Source of the DNA: Acinetobacter puyangensis | GTDB taxonomy: Bacteria > Pseudomonadota > Gammaproteobacteria > Pseudomonadales > Moraxellaceae | Reading direction: 5' to 3' | Length of the DNA: 64,000 nt | Assembly (NCBI RefSeq): GCF_900096995.1 | Contig: NZ_OANT01000001.1 | Coordinates: 744,001 to 808,000 of the forward strand | Shown here: positions 28,653 through 38,973 of the stretch, in pieces | How positions within the stretch are numbered: the first letter of the stretch is position 1 | Layout: every line of letters starts with the position of its first letter | Program-made: the position numbers and the translations under genes | Notes under the pieces: model-generated | Databases searched by the model: none | Told to the model about the DNA's origin: nothing | Seen by the model: only the letters and a program-made list of their open reading frames with translations

Positions 28653-29132
28653 ATGTCTAATATTCCAAGAAATGGTTATGGTATAGATTTTAGTATCAAT
28701 GAGTGGTTAAACTTTTTAGGATTTCCTGTTTTTGCCGCAATTGTAGGAGTTTTAATTGGTGGTGTTATTTCTAAAGTATTAAATTTTGGAAATATTGGTA
28801 CAATGATTTTGATATCAGGTTTGGCAGGTATTGCTTATAGTTATGTTTCTACTTATTATTCTCCAAATAAAAATTTAATTATTAATTTAGTCGTGATAGG
28901 GATTGGTGGATTTATTATTTATACTGCTTTAATGAGTTACTTTAATAAAATGGCTGTTGAAATAATTACAAATACTAGTTTGTCAGATATACATTCAACA
29001 ATACAATATATGGAAAATCATGATTCTGAGATTCGGGCATTTCAGGTATCATGGGCGATTAGTCTTATTCTTGGCATTGTAATCTGTATAAAACGAGGAA
29101 AACATTTTTCTGATAAAACAATAAAGGTGTGA
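28653..29132 (+). CDS. Small unknown membrane protein, divergent from the XRE regulator
   Basis: A 159-residue protein not recognised. It has hydrophobic segments at about 19-42 (WLNFLGFPVFAAIVGVLIGGVI), 46-65 (NIGTMILISGLAGIAYSYV), 73-95 (NLIINLVVIGIGGFIIYTALM) and 130-147 (VSWAISLILGIVICI), giving about four membrane spans and a loop of some 35 residues between spans 3 and 4. GAGAG precedes the ATG. Codon use is strikingly AT-rich (mainly ATT, TTA, AAT) compared with neighbours, which suggests acquisition. It is followed by about 130 bp of non-coding DNA before ddrR ends. Confidence 0.75.
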   Translation: MSNIPRNGYGIDFSINEWLNFLGFPVFAAIVGVLIGGVISKVLNFGNIGTMILISGLAGIAYSYVSTYYSPNKNLIINLVVIGIGGFIIYTALMSYFNKMAVEIITNTSLSDIHSTIQYMENHDSEIRAFQVSWAISLILGIVICIKRGKHFSDKTIKV

Positions 29133-29268
29133 TAATAGAATAAACGAGAGTTTTTGATATTAAAGATATTGTTCTTCTGTCCTGTTTACTATACATTTTT
29201 GACATCAAATATATCACTGGGCAATTCTCACATCGATAGACATTGCCCATATTGATCATCTATAAGAC

Positions 29269-29520
29269 TTAAGCAATTAATGTCGAATCTACAGCAAGCG
29301 GTTGCAATCCTTTTACGATATTTTGAAAATCTGAACCATTGAGCCAAAAGGATTTTTTTAAGAATAATGTCATCATGATGTTTTCTGCATCATCACTTTC
29401 GGGATCTGGACAGAATAAACCGTAACAGTTACCTAGAACAGTGTTATTCTCGATAAAACGAATATAGTAGGCATGTTGTTCATTGGCATAGCCGAGAATG
29501 GCATCACGTTGAGTATTCAT
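29269..29520 (-). CDS. ddrR: DdrR, DNA damage response co-regulator
   Basis: An 83-residue protein starting MNTQRDAILGYANEQHAYYIRFIENN. I use ATG 29520 (GGAGAA upstream) rather than the open extension to 29589. It is divergent from umuDAb and shares the intergenic operator, which is the known position of ddrR in Acinetobacter. DdrR acts with UmuDAb to repress the error-prone polymerase genes. The identification rests mostly on position and size; the sequence itself has no familiar domain, with an acidic loop (CPDPESDDAEN) in the middle and a hydrophobic C-terminus. Confidence 0.82.
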   Translation of the reverse strand: MNTQRDAILGYANEQHAYYIRFIENNTVLGNCYGLFCPDPESDDAENIMMTLFLKKSFWLNGSDFQNIVKGLQPLAVDSTLIA

Positions 29521-29587
29521 TGTCGTTCTCCATATCATCAAATTTAGATTTGATAATTGCATTGTTATGTAAAATTTATCTTTCGTC

Positions 29588-29614
29588 AACTTGAATTTGT
29601 AACTTTTTCAAGTT
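29588..29614. promoter_or_regulatory. UmuDAb operator between ddrR and umuDAb
   Basis: An interrupted palindrome with arms AACTTGAA (29588-29595) and TTCAAGTT (29607-29614) around TTTGTAACTTT. The core TTGAA...GTAAC...TTCAA fits the UmuDAb-binding motif described in Acinetobacter. It lies between the divergent ddrR and umuDAb starts and could control both. Confidence 0.85.
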
Positions 29615-29655
29615 ATGATGATTTCGATTGATAAAACAGACAATTAGGAGGCATG

Positions 29656-30267
29656 ATGTCCAATGCGGGTAAAAATGAGCATGGCGGTGCCAGAGCCAAT
29701 GCTGGACGTAAAGCCAAATTTCAGGAACCGACCAAAGTCATTCGTGTGCCGGAGTCACAGGTTGCTTTTATCAAAAAGTGGTTACTGGAAAATGTCAAAA
29801 GTGGCAATTTGATCGATTTTAATTCCTCGGTCAAAGCCAAACCTGTACAGCCGAATCCTAATAAAACCTATCATATTCCGTTGGCAACGGAGCGTGTTGC
29901 CGCAGGTTTTCCTTCACCGGCACAGGATCATGTTGAGCAGGCACTGGATTTAAATGAATATCTGATTCGTAATGAAAATGCCACCTTTATCGTCAAGGCC
30001 AATTCCTTATCCATGCTGGGGGCTGGCATTGATATTGATGACCCTTTGATTGTTGATCGCAGTATTCCTGCCAAAGCCGGAGATATTGTCATTGCTATGG
30101 TTGATACCGAATTTACTGTCAAACGTCTAATGGTTGATCATCATTTTGAGCCGCCCAAAGTCTGGTTAAAAGCTGAAAATCCTGAATTTCAGAATATTTA
30201 TATTGAAGAAGGTCAGGAGCTAGTGATTTGGGGTGTGGTCACTTATAACTTAAAACGTATGCGGTAA
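29656..30267 (+). CDS. umuDAb: UmuDAb, self-cleaving SOS-like repressor
   Basis: A 203-residue LexA/UmuD-family protein that represses DNA-damage genes in Acinetobacter, which lacks LexA. Two adjacent ATGs follow TAGGAGG; the second (29656) is better spaced and gives the published numbering. Counted from it, the Ala-Gly cleavage site is A83-G84 (in VAAGFPSPA), the catalytic Ser is S119 (KANSLSML) and the Lys is K156 (EFTVKRLM), all intact. The N-terminal extension (1-60) has a [17 protein letters not shown] basic helix region in place of the winged helix of LexA. It is followed 7 bp later by umuC. Confidence 0.95.
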   Translation: MSNAGKNEHGGARANAGRKAKFQEPTKVIRVPESQVAFIKKWLLENVKSGNLIDFNSSVKAKPVQPNPNKTYHIPLATERVAAGFPSPAQDHVEQALDLNEYLIRNENATFIVKANSLSMLGAGIDIDDPLIVDRSIPAKAGDIVIAMVDTEFTVKRLMVDHHFEPPKVWLKAENPEFQNIYIEEGQELVIWGVVTYNLKRMR

Positions 30268-30274
30268 TTCTGTC

Positions 30275-31567
30275 ATGACAGTGCAACGTATCTTTGCCTT
30301 GATTGATATTAACAATGCATATGTGTGTTGCGAGCGGGTGTTTGATCCTAAACTTCATAATCGTCCTGTAGTGGTTTTATCCAATAATGATGGGTGTGTA
30401 GTTTCCCGATCTGTAGAGGCCAAGGCGATTGGCATTAAGATGGCTGTACCGTTATTTCAGATTCAGCATTTAATCAAACAGCATCAAGTCGTAGTACTGT
30501 CTAGCAATTATGCATTGTATGCCGAAATGTCCAGACGTTTTATGAACATTTTAGGTGGTTTTGTCGGTGAGGGTGAACAGGAAATTTATTCTATTGATGA
30601 ATGTTTTCTGGAATTAACTGGCCAGCATCGTTATCCATTAAATGATTATGCGAAAATTATTTTAGATACCATAAAAACATGGCTAGGTTTAGAATGCTGT
30701 ATCGGGATTGGCTATTCCAAAACTCAAGCTAAACTCGCCAATCATCTTGCCAAGACTTACCCATCATTCAAGGGAATTTGTAACATTGTGGATGAAGATC
30801 CCTGCATTATCGAAGATTTGTTAAGTAATACGTCGGTTGGTGAAGTCTGGGGTGTAGGGCGAAAAATTAAAAAACGGTTAGAACAATTTAATATTCATTC
30901 GGTCATGGATTTAATTCAGGCGGATGAAAAACAATTAGGCAAGCATTTTTCAGTGATGCTGGAAAATACGGTGCGGGAATTACAGGGTACGGCCTGTATC
31001 GAAATTGAAGACCAACAGACTGATCGTCGGCAAATTATCAGTAGTCGAAGTTTTGGTCACCCGATCAAGGATCATCATAGTTTAAGTGGAGCATTGACTG
31101 AATTTAGCCTAAGAGCAGTAGAACGCTTGCGGCAACAAAAGCTATTGTGTAAAACGGTCGGGATCAGTATTCGTACCAGTCGCTTCCAACAGAATGATTA
31201 TTTTCATCCTTATATGATGGTTCATTTACAGGATTATAGTGATGATGTACTGGAAATTAATCAGGCGGTTCAGCAGGGATTAAATCGAATTTTTAAGGCG
31301 GGATATATTTATAAAAAGGCTGGCGTATTATTGCTGGATATTATTCCACGGCAACAGCATGCACCGGATTTATTTTTTGATCCGGACAAAAGAATACAGC
31401 GTGAAAAATTGTCTGATACGCTGGAAAAAATGAATAAAAAATTCGGTAAGGATACGCTGGTGCCGGGACGATTAGTTAGCTTGAAACCCAAGCTGTGGGC
31501 AATGAATCAGAATCATCGCTCACCAGCTTATTTAACCCGATGGGGAGAGTTATTACGGGTAAATTGA
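30275..31567 (+). CDS. umuC: DNA polymerase V catalytic subunit UmuC
   Basis: A 430-residue Y-family error-prone polymerase. The first catalytic Asp is in [17 protein letters not shown] and the second acidic pair in [12 protein letters not shown]; the tyrosine of NAY is the probable steric gate. The little-finger/C-terminal part ends in [15 protein letters not shown], so the gene appears complete. In A. baylyi, from memory, umuC beside umuDAb is truncated, so a full-length copy is notable. It lies 7 bp after umuDAb and should be induced with it by DNA damage. UmuC needs cleaved UmuD as partner; whether UmuDAb supplies it is uncertain. Confidence 0.95.
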   Translation: MTVQRIFALIDINNAYVCCERVFDPKLHNRPVVVLSNNDGCVVSRSVEAKAIGIKMAVPLFQIQHLIKQHQVVVLSSNYALYAEMSRRFMNILGGFVGEGEQEIYSIDECFLELTGQHRYPLNDYAKIILDTIKTWLGLECCIGIGYSKTQAKLANHLAKTYPSFKGICNIVDEDPCIIEDLLSNTSVGEVWGVGRKIKKRLEQFNIHSVMDLIQADEKQLGKHFSVMLENTVRELQGTACIEIEDQQTDRRQIISSRSFGHPIKDHHSLSGALTEFSLRAVERLRQQKLLCKTVGISIRTSRFQQNDYFHPYMMVHLQDYSDDVLEINQAVQQGLNRIFKAGYIYKKAGVLLLDIIPRQQHAPDLFFDPDKRIQREKLSDTLEKMNKKFGKDTLVPGRLVSLKPKLWAMNQNHRSPAYLTRWGELLRVN

Positions 31568-31638
31568 GCATATTGTAAAATTGAATATATAAAGAAAACC
31601 TAAACCTATAAGCAGTGAATATTTTAACGATGAGATAT

Positions 31639-32325
31639 TTAAACCAGAAATAAATGAATCAAACTTGGTCCAACCAACACCATTAAAATCCCTGCAATCA
31701 CCATGGTCAAACTGGCAATGACACCTTCTTCATTATCACGTTGTTGGGCGCGGGCAGTACCAAAACCATGTGCACCATTGCCCAAGGCTGCACCATTGGC
31801 AATATTGGAACGGACATGGGTTAATGCCAGAATTAAGTCACCGAAGATCATACCCACCAGACCGGTAATCACGGTAAATAAAGACACCAATGTGGCTGAA
31901 CCGTGTAAATCCTGTGCCAGAACAATGGCAAAAGGGGTAGAGATCGAACGTGCCATTAAACTGCTGGTGACTTCTGAATCAAAGTGGAACAATTGTGCCA
32001 TGGCATACGCACTATAAACTCCGACACTCATCCCGACAAAAATAGCGACAGACAACACCAGAATATGTTTTTTAATGATGTCACGATGCCGATAAATTGG
32101 TACGGCAAATGCGACAGTTGCAGGTCCGAGCAGATTAACAATCCACTGCGTATCCTGTGCATAGGTTTGATAGGAAATACCAAAAATAAACATCAGGATA
32201 ATGGTTAAGGTCGGCACAGTAATCGCTGGTGATAACCATACTTTGGTATGTTTCTGATAGATTTTTTTGGCAATTATATAGGCCACAATCGTCCAGACTA
32301 AACATGCAACTGCCCAGATATTCAT
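31639..32325 (-). CDS. LrgB/CidB family membrane protein
   Basis: A 228-residue polytopic protein of the LrgB family with six or seven helices. Landmarks are NLLGPATVAFAVPIYRHRDIIKKH, MARSISTPFAIVLAQDLHGSATLVSLFTVITGLVGMIFG in pieces, and the signature GAALGNGAHGFGTARAQQRDNEEG near residue 180. LrgAB/CidAB pairs are holin-like; they have been linked to cell lysis control and to export of fermentation acids. It lies 51 bp downstream of the LrgA partner and is probably co-transcribed with it. Confidence 0.92.
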   Translation of the reverse strand: MNIWAVACLVWTIVAYIIAKKIYQKHTKVWLSPAITVPTLTIILMFIFGISYQTYAQDTQWIVNLLGPATVAFAVPIYRHRDIIKKHILVLSVAIFVGMSVGVYSAYAMAQLFHFDSEVTSSLMARSISTPFAIVLAQDLHGSATLVSLFTVITGLVGMIFGDLILALTHVRSNIANGAALGNGAHGFGTARAQQRDNEEGVIASLTMVIAGILMVLVGPSLIHLFLV

Positions 32326-32376
32326 GCTGTACTCCTTAAGGTTTTAATGGCGTGTTTTTATTGCTGTAAGTCATGG

Positions 32377-32793
32377 TTAATCAATATGATGCAGACGTTT
32401 GCGGACATGCCAGTATTTTTTGAAACGATACAGATAATGAATGGTCAAACTGGTACTGACCATCACCAACATCGTACCGACACCAATACTCAGCACCAAT
32501 TGCCAGCCTTCGGTCATGAATAATTCCTTGTATTGCACAACAGCGACGACAATCGGTAAGAAAAATAACACCAGCTCTCTTAAAATAACCTGTGCACCCG
32601 TTTCGACATACTGGATTTTGATTATTCCCAGTAATAAACAGGCCAGAAGTACAAACATGCCTAAAATACCGGAGGAAATCGGAATATTTAAAACTTTATT
32701 CAATACATCACCAATCAGCCAGAAACCTGCCAATAAGGCGAGTTGTCCGATTAGTCTGACTAAACTTTTAAAGTAATTCTGAGAAAGATTCAT
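32377..32793 (-). CDS. LrgA/CidA family holin-like protein
   Basis: A 138-residue protein with four membrane helices (about 10-28, 37-58, 68-88, 95-118). It has the family pattern GDVLNKVLNIPISSGILGMFVLLACLLLG, then ETGAQVILRELVLFFLPIVVAVVQY, with a basic C-terminus (RFKKYWHVRKRLHHID). It forms the LrgA half of the downstream pair. The LysR gene is divergent across 142 bp, suggesting that the regulator controls this pair as CidR does in staphylococci; that is inference. Confidence 0.9.
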   Translation of the reverse strand: MNLSQNYFKSLVRLIGQLALLAGFWLIGDVLNKVLNIPISSGILGMFVLLACLLLGIIKIQYVETGAQVILRELVLFFLPIVVAVVQYKELFMTEGWQLVLSIGVGTMLVMVSTSLTIHYLYRFKKYWHVRKRLHHID

Positions 32794-32935
32794 GGTCGGT
32801 ATGGATAATCGTTATAGATTGATTTGATAGTTCTATGTTAAGGCGAACTTAATATGGTGAATATGAATTATATGGTTTAAAATTATGCGTAAATAGAATA
32901 ATTATTTTATGTTTGCCAAGTGATGGGGTTTGATT

Positions 32936-33844
32936 ATGGTTTCTCTCAAATTATTACAGTGTTTTGTGACGCTGGTAGACACGAAAAGTTTTACCAGAAC
33001 CGCAGAGCTTTTATATTTGACTCAGCCAACCATCAGTAAGAACTTGCAACAATTGGAACAGGAACTCCAGGTTGAGTTGCTGGTTAAGTCGGATCATGCC
33101 AGAAAACGTCAAATCGAATTGACGGAAATAGGGCAACGTGTTTACCAGCATGCGCTAGAGATGTTGCAAATTGAGCATGATTTACGACAGGACATTAAAA
33201 ATTATAGTGCGCTGAAAGTTGGGACTTTACAAATGGGCGTGCCGCCGTTGGGAGCACAGTTATTGACCTCGGCTTTATTTGAATTTCATCGGCAATGGCC
33301 ACAAATCAAACTATCATTTCTGGAAGTCGGCTCCAAAGGCATCGAACAGGCATTATTGAATAATGAACTGGATGTGGGCGTTTTACTGGAACCGATTCAG
33401 CATGATATTTTTAATCATGTTGAGCTCTGTGATTATCCGCTGATGGTGGTACTACGTCATGATTCACAATGGGCCAAGCGCAGCAGCATTGCATTGGAAG
33501 AATTACGTCATCAGGCATTTCTTCTGTTTCAGGAAAACTTTTCTTTAAATGAAATGATTTTAAATGCCTGTTTGGCGAATGGCTTTGAACCTAATATTGT
33601 CTGTCGTAGCAGTCAATGGGGATTATTGGCAGATATGGTCTATCAGCGTATGGGTGTGGCGTTATTACCGAAATATTATACGCAAATGCTTGATCCAGAA
33701 AAATTTGCAGCTGTGACTTTAGAACAGCCGGAAATTCGTTGGCATCTGGTGATGGCCTGGAAAAAGAACATCATTATATCGCCAGCAGTTGCGGCATGGA
33801 TTGCGGTACTTCGACAACATTTTAAAGAGGTAAAACGCGCCTGA
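32936..33844 (+). CDS. LysR family transcriptional regulator (CidR-like)
   Basis: A 302-residue regulator. I use ATG 32936 with GGGG about 8 bp upstream; a TTG at 32930 adds two residues. The winged helix-turn-helix occupies about 1-60 (LKLLQCFVTLVDTKSFTRTAELLYLTQPTISKNLQQLEQEL in pieces, classic LysR). The effector domain starts near 90 (GTLQMGVPPLGAQLL, ELDVGVLLEP, GFEPNIVCRSSQWGLLADMV). It is transcribed divergently from the LrgA/LrgB-like genes, so it is likely their regulator. Confidence 0.92.
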   Translation: MVSLKLLQCFVTLVDTKSFTRTAELLYLTQPTISKNLQQLEQELQVELLVKSDHARKRQIELTEIGQRVYQHALEMLQIEHDLRQDIKNYSALKVGTLQMGVPPLGAQLLTSALFEFHRQWPQIKLSFLEVGSKGIEQALLNNELDVGVLLEPIQHDIFNHVELCDYPLMVVLRHDSQWAKRSSIALEELRHQAFLLFQENFSLNEMILNACLANGFEPNIVCRSSQWGLLADMVYQRMGVALLPKYYTQMLDPEKFAAVTLEQPEIRWHLVMAWKKNIIISPAVAAWIAVLRQHFKEVKRA

Positions 33845-34211
33845 CTCATTCTCATGGATAATGGGATAGACTATAAAAATACTGCCATTTTAAAATTAAT
33901 TTACTAACTTTAGTTCAATATAAGATGAGTAAAAGAATATTTGATACGCAGAAAAGTCGGTTGCATGTTCGAGGTCAGGACGGTATATGTAATATAGTGT
34001 TTTTCAATTAATTATTTTAGTAGAGTGGTATTTGACCGAGTTTGCAACTGACAAAATGGTTTTGCCTACTTTTCCCGAAAGAAAAGTAGGTCGAACCGAA
34101 GGTTAATCCTAATTGATGAGTGAATATTGTAAGACCCCGACTTATAATCCTTTAGACTAAGATCTTACATACTAAATTTCAGCAAACTCAGGGTAACTAG
34201 ATTAAACAGAA
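33845..34211. other. Intergenic region after the LysR gene
   Basis: About 370 bp between converging genes. It contains the hairpin CCTACTTTTC/GAAAAGTAGG at 34065-34090, a widely scattered gammaproteobacterial intergenic repeat type. Nothing else is recognised. Confidence 0.6.
34065..34090. repeat. 10-bp-stem palindromic repeat
   Basis: CCTACTTTTC at 34065-34074 pairs with GAAAAGTAGG at 34081-34090 around a 6-nt loop CCGAAA. It is non-coding and similar in style to dispersed bacterial palindromes. Confidence 0.65.
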
Positions 34212-35627
<1,416 letters not shown>

Positions 35628-35854
35628 TTATAACACTATTCAAATCGCTTGTTTTACTAAAAACAAGGCAAAACAATATTTCCGCGATTTACAAAATGAC
35701 GGTGATTCTTATGTTGAAAATCTAGAGGGCACAGCAGGGCAAAAACAATTATCCCGCCTTCCGGTTGCGTATTACAGTACTCAAAATTATAAAGAATAAA
35801 AGATTGATATCATTGCCAGTAGATCCAAAGCCTTAGTTCTTGCTTGCAAAGATT

Positions 35855-35891
35855 AAAAAAGAATCCCTGAAACGTTTCGGGGATTCTTTTT
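35855..35891. terminator. Strong bidirectional intrinsic terminator
   Basis: AGAATCCCTGAAAC/GTTTCGGGGATTCT form a long stem (one mismatch region) with A and T runs on both sides. It stands upstream of rpmJ2 and downstream of no recognised gene on either strand, so it may insulate rpmJ2 or mark an unrecognised small transcript. Confidence 0.8.
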
Positions 35892-35964
35892 GATCGATGA
35901 TAAGAAAATCTCGTTTAATAACATTAAAGCTTGCAGAGCATGAGCAATAAACTTATAATTGATA

Positions 35965-35981
35965 TGTTATAATATAACATT
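35965..35981. promoter_or_regulatory. zur box: Zur box upstream of rpmJ2
   Basis: ATGTTATAATATAACAT is a perfect 17-bp palindrome and fits the Zur operator type of gammaproteobacteria (GTTATAATATAAC core). It ends 15 bp before the rpmJ2 ATG and probably overlaps the promoter, so zinc-loaded Zur would block transcription. Confidence 0.88.
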
Positions 35982-35996
35982 AATCGGAGTTTAGCA

Positions 35997-36122
35997 TGCA
36001 AGTCTTATCATCGTTAAAAAGTGCCAAAAAGCGTTCCAGTGATTGCCAAATCGTCAGAAGACGAGGCAAATTATTTGTGATTTGTAAATCCAATCCACGC
36101 TTTAAGGCGCGTCAAGGGTAAT
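35997..36122 (+). CDS. rpmJ2: Alternative (type B, zinc-free) 50S ribosomal protein L36
   Basis: A 41-residue protein starting [18 protein letters not shown], with [22 protein letters not shown], matching the YkgO-type L36 paralogue. The zinc ribbon of ordinary L36 is lost: only C17 and C30 remain, without CxxC pairs. Such paralogues replace the zinc-binding L36 when zinc is scarce, freeing zinc. GGAG lies 6 bp before the ATG and a perfect Zur box lies just upstream. The gene is too short for most gene finders. No companion L31 paralogue is next to it. Confidence 0.95.
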
Positions 36123-36230
36123 GATTGTTGTACAATTATTGATAAAGCAATACAAACCCATACAAAATCCCCCTTCATCGCTTAAGTTATTTTTTTACAA
36201 TAGTATTTTTTAAATATAACGGATTAAGCG

Positions 36231-36710
36231 ATGAATAAAATTTTTAGTCTGACCTGTGCTGTAACAGGCATTTTAATTTTGTCAGCATGTCATCATAGTA
36301 ATAATGATAATTCTACCGACCCTCAACCTACTGCTCAAGTGAGTAGTCCCCAGCTTGGTATAACTGTGCCAGATCCAGCACATACTGCCGAAAATTCTTT
36401 GGACTGGAATGGTGCTTATCAAGGCGTTTTGCCTTGTGCCGATTGTCCGGGGATCAAAACAGTTCTAATACTTAATCTTGATAAAACTTATAGTCTGGAA
36501 GAAACTTATTTGGAGCGGCAGGTTAAACCTTTTGTTGCCAAAGGCACTTTTCAATTTGATAAAACCAATTCATCTTTAATTGTTCTCGATGGTGCAGCAG
36601 ATAATCGTATATTTTTTATCGGTGAGGGTTTTGCCGAAGCACGTGCTTTAGATGGTTCCGCCATTAACGGACCGATGAAGGCGCATTATCAATTGAGAAA
36701 AATAAACTAG
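36231..36710 (+). CDS. NlpE-like outer-membrane lipoprotein
   Basis: A 159-residue lipoprotein. The signal peptide ends in lipobox LSAC, giving lipidated Cys20. A polar linker (21-55) leads to an NlpE N-terminal domain with its characteristic WNGAYQGVLPCADCPGIKTVLILN (about 58-80) containing the CADC cysteine pair, and then TYSLEETYLE, FVAKGTF and a YQLRK end. NlpE proteins relate to copper and to envelope stress signalling through CpxA; this protein lacks the C-terminal OB domain of E. coli NlpE. It starts 108 bp after rpmJ2 without a clear terminator between. Confidence 0.88.
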   Translation: MNKIFSLTCAVTGILILSACHHSNNDNSTDPQPTAQVSSPQLGITVPDPAHTAENSLDWNGAYQGVLPCADCPGIKTVLILNLDKTYSLEETYLERQVKPFVAKGTFQFDKTNSSLIVLDGAADNRIFFIGEGFAEARALDGSAINGPMKAHYQLRKIN

Positions 36711-36903
36711 ATTACGGTTCAATGCAGATCGTACCGTATCCCAACTGATCCAATATGCCTGCGGGTATATTGGATTTTCAACATAATTCCAAGACTAATA
36801 AACTTTCGATCAATGGTCATGTCTGACTTGCTTCATTGGTTAAAAATTGATAGTTTTGTTTTGTAGATGTCATGGTCATAACAATAATATCAGGGACAAA
36901 AGT

Positions 36904-37350
36904 ATGGATGCATTTGTTAAGAACTGGTCCGCCGGATTTATCCTGTTCGGATGTTTAACGACAACAGTGGTTTATGCAGTGGAGACGGTTTCAGATGAAA
37001 AACTGGCAAATACGGCAAGTCAGAACACGATTGTCAGTGATTTAACCGAGACTAATAAGACCAATTTTTTGATTGAAGAAGATTTACTAAAACGGGAAAT
37101 GCCTGCTTATCAGTCGATTAAGCTATTGAATATACAATATCCGAATAGTTTTGAGAAAGTAACAGCCACGCAAAAAGAGAATAGCACGCAGGATTTTGGC
37201 TCGGAATCGTATAGCTATCGTTGGGCTGGCAATTATCAGGACATTTATGATGTAAATAAATCAGGTCAGGTTTTCTTTAATCAGCAGTCTGGTTATTATG
37301 AATTGAGCAATGTTCGAGGGCTGGTCAGGGTAAATGTTGACACCTATTGA
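36904..37350 (+). CDS. Secreted protein of unknown function
   Basis: A 148-residue protein. I use ATG 36904 with AGGGA well placed upstream; an open extension to 36847 lacks this. A signal peptide is likely: a basic residue, then SAGFILFGCLTTTVVYA with cleavage near residue 24. The mature part is polar, with Asn/Gln/Ser-rich segments (TQKENSTQDFGSESYSYR) and a Tyr-rich C-terminal half ending GLVRVNVDTY. I do not recognise a family. A strong terminator follows at 37400. Confidence 0.7.
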   Translation: MDAFVKNWSAGFILFGCLTTTVVYAVETVSDEKLANTASQNTIVSDLTETNKTNFLIEEDLLKREMPAYQSIKLLNIQYPNSFEKVTATQKENSTQDFGSESYSYRWAGNYQDIYDVNKSGQVFFNQQSGYYELSNVRGLVRVNVDTY

Positions 37351-37399
37351 TGCTGTTTTTGCAGCCTCAATCCCATATTGAACATATCAATTTAGCTAT

Positions 37400-37426
37400 A
37401 AAAAAACCTGCGAATGCAGGTTTTTT
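37400..37426. terminator. Bidirectional terminator between the unknown gene and metK
   Basis: AAAACCTGC/GCAGGTTTT stem with a GAAT loop, flanked by A and T runs on both sides; it serves both converging transcripts. Confidence 0.9.
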
Positions 37427-37442
37427 GGGGTTTATTTCGCCT

Positions 37443-38609
37443 TTAAAGGCCAGCGGCATCTTTTAATAATTGGGCTTTATCGGTTTGTTCCCATGTAAAC
37501 GCATGTGCTGACCCTTGACGACCAAAATGACCATAGGTTGCTGTTTGCTTATACATTGGCTGTAACAGATCAAGCATGCGGGTAATGCCATAAGGACGTA
37601 AATCAAAATGTTCACGAATCAAGGCAATAATGGTTTCTTCCGGAATTTTTGCTGTACCAAACGTGTTGATCGAGATTGAGGTAGGTTCGGCAACCCCAAT
37701 CGCATAGCTCACCTGAATTTCACATTTATCGGCAAGTCCGGCAGCCACAATATTTTTGGCAACATAACGACCAGCATAGGCCGCAGAACGGTCAACTTTG
37801 GATGGATCTTTACCAGAAAATGCCCCACCACCATGGCGCGCCATACCGCCATAAGTATCAACAATAATCTTGCGCCCAGTCAGACCGCAGTCGCCTACAG
37901 GACCACCGATCACAAACAATCCGGTGGGGTTGATGTGAAATTTGGTATCGGCATGGAACATTTCATTGGGAATCACTTTTTTGATGATTTCCTCAATGAC
38001 CGCTTCTTTTAAATCGACCTGAGAAATTTCCGGATCATGCTGGGTAGAAAGCACCACTGCATCAAGACGCACAGGCATGCCATTTTCATATGCAAATGTC
38101 ACCTGACTTTTTGCATCTGGACGTAACCATGGCAAAATTCCCTGACGACGTAATTCTGCCTGTTTTTCCATTAAACGGTGAGCATAGGAAATTGGCGCAG
38201 GCATCAATACTTCTGTTTCACGGCTGGCATAACCAAACATCAAACCCTGATCACCAGCGCCCTGATCTTCAGGTTTTTGACGATCTACACCTTGAGCAAT
38301 TTCGGGCGATTGTTTTCCGATCATATTGATCACGGCACAGGTTGAGCCATCAAAACCCAGATCGGAATGATGATAGCCAATACCGTTTACAGTATGACGA
38401 ACAACTGCTTCAACATCAATATTTGCCGTTGTCGTCACTTCACCAGCGAGAACGACTGCACCTGTTTTGACTAAAGTTTCGCAGGCGACACGTGCATATT
38501 TATCTTGTTCTAATATTGCATCAAGAATAGCATCACTAATTTGGTCAGCCATTTTGTCTGGATGACCCTCACTGACGGATTCAGAGGTAAATACAGCGTA
38601 TTCGCGCAT
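37443..38609 (-). CDS. metK: S-adenosylmethionine synthetase
   Basis: A 388-residue enzyme making SAM from methionine and ATP. Motifs include [24 protein letters not shown] at the N-terminus, [12 protein letters not shown] (about 118-129), [21 protein letters not shown] and [19 protein letters not shown] with the P-loop-like glycine region. The C-terminus ends [15 protein letters not shown]. The length equals the usual 380-390. It stands alone, converging with the unknown secreted protein; about 364 bp of non-coding DNA lie upstream before purD. Confidence 0.98.
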   Translation of the reverse strand: MREYAVFTSESVSEGHPDKMADQISDAILDAILEQDKYARVACETLVKTGAVVLAGEVTTTANIDVEAVVRHTVNGIGYHHSDLGFDGSTCAVINMIGKQSPEIAQGVDRQKPEDQGAGDQGLMFGYASRETEVLMPAPISYAHRLMEKQAELRRQGILPWLRPDAKSQVTFAYENGMPVRLDAVVLSTQHDPEISQVDLKEAVIEEIIKKVIPNEMFHADTKFHINPTGLFVIGGPVGDCGLTGRKIIVDTYGGMARHGGGAFSGKDPSKVDRSAAYAGRYVAKNIVAAGLADKCEIQVSYAIGVAEPTSISINTFGTAKIPEETIIALIREHFDLRPYGITRMLDLLQPMYKQTATYGHFGRQGSAHAFTWEQTDKAQLLKDAAGL

Positions 38610-38973
38610 GGATATTCCAAAGTTAAATTTTCAAACCGCAATATAGTACAACGATATGCAGTTTTAGACTAGGGTGTAAACAGTAGAGCATTATATAATT
38701 TATTGATTAACTATATGAAAAATATTAAGTATCAATAAAGTTAACAGTAATGAATTTTTTTCATTTATTGATGAAAATAGTGATTTCGGATATTCAGTAT
38801 TTTAAAAGTAGATCCGCCTGTATTTATTTTTTTGTTTCTGCTGTTGTATCTTTCATATTGTCGGGGAAATGGTCTTATATCTACAACAACTATGCTGCAT
38901 GGGATTGCCAGCTTTAATACACAAGAATCCATGGCATTAAACATGGACTCTTGTCAAACGAGCTTAACGATAA
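38610..38973. other. metK upstream / purD downstream region
   Basis: About 360 bp with no gene. It contains an imperfect inverted repeat, ACAAGAATCCATG/CATGGACTCTTGT, at 38922-38955, just after the purD stop, which may stop the pur transcript. The rest is AT-rich and should carry the metK promoter. Confidence 0.5.
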
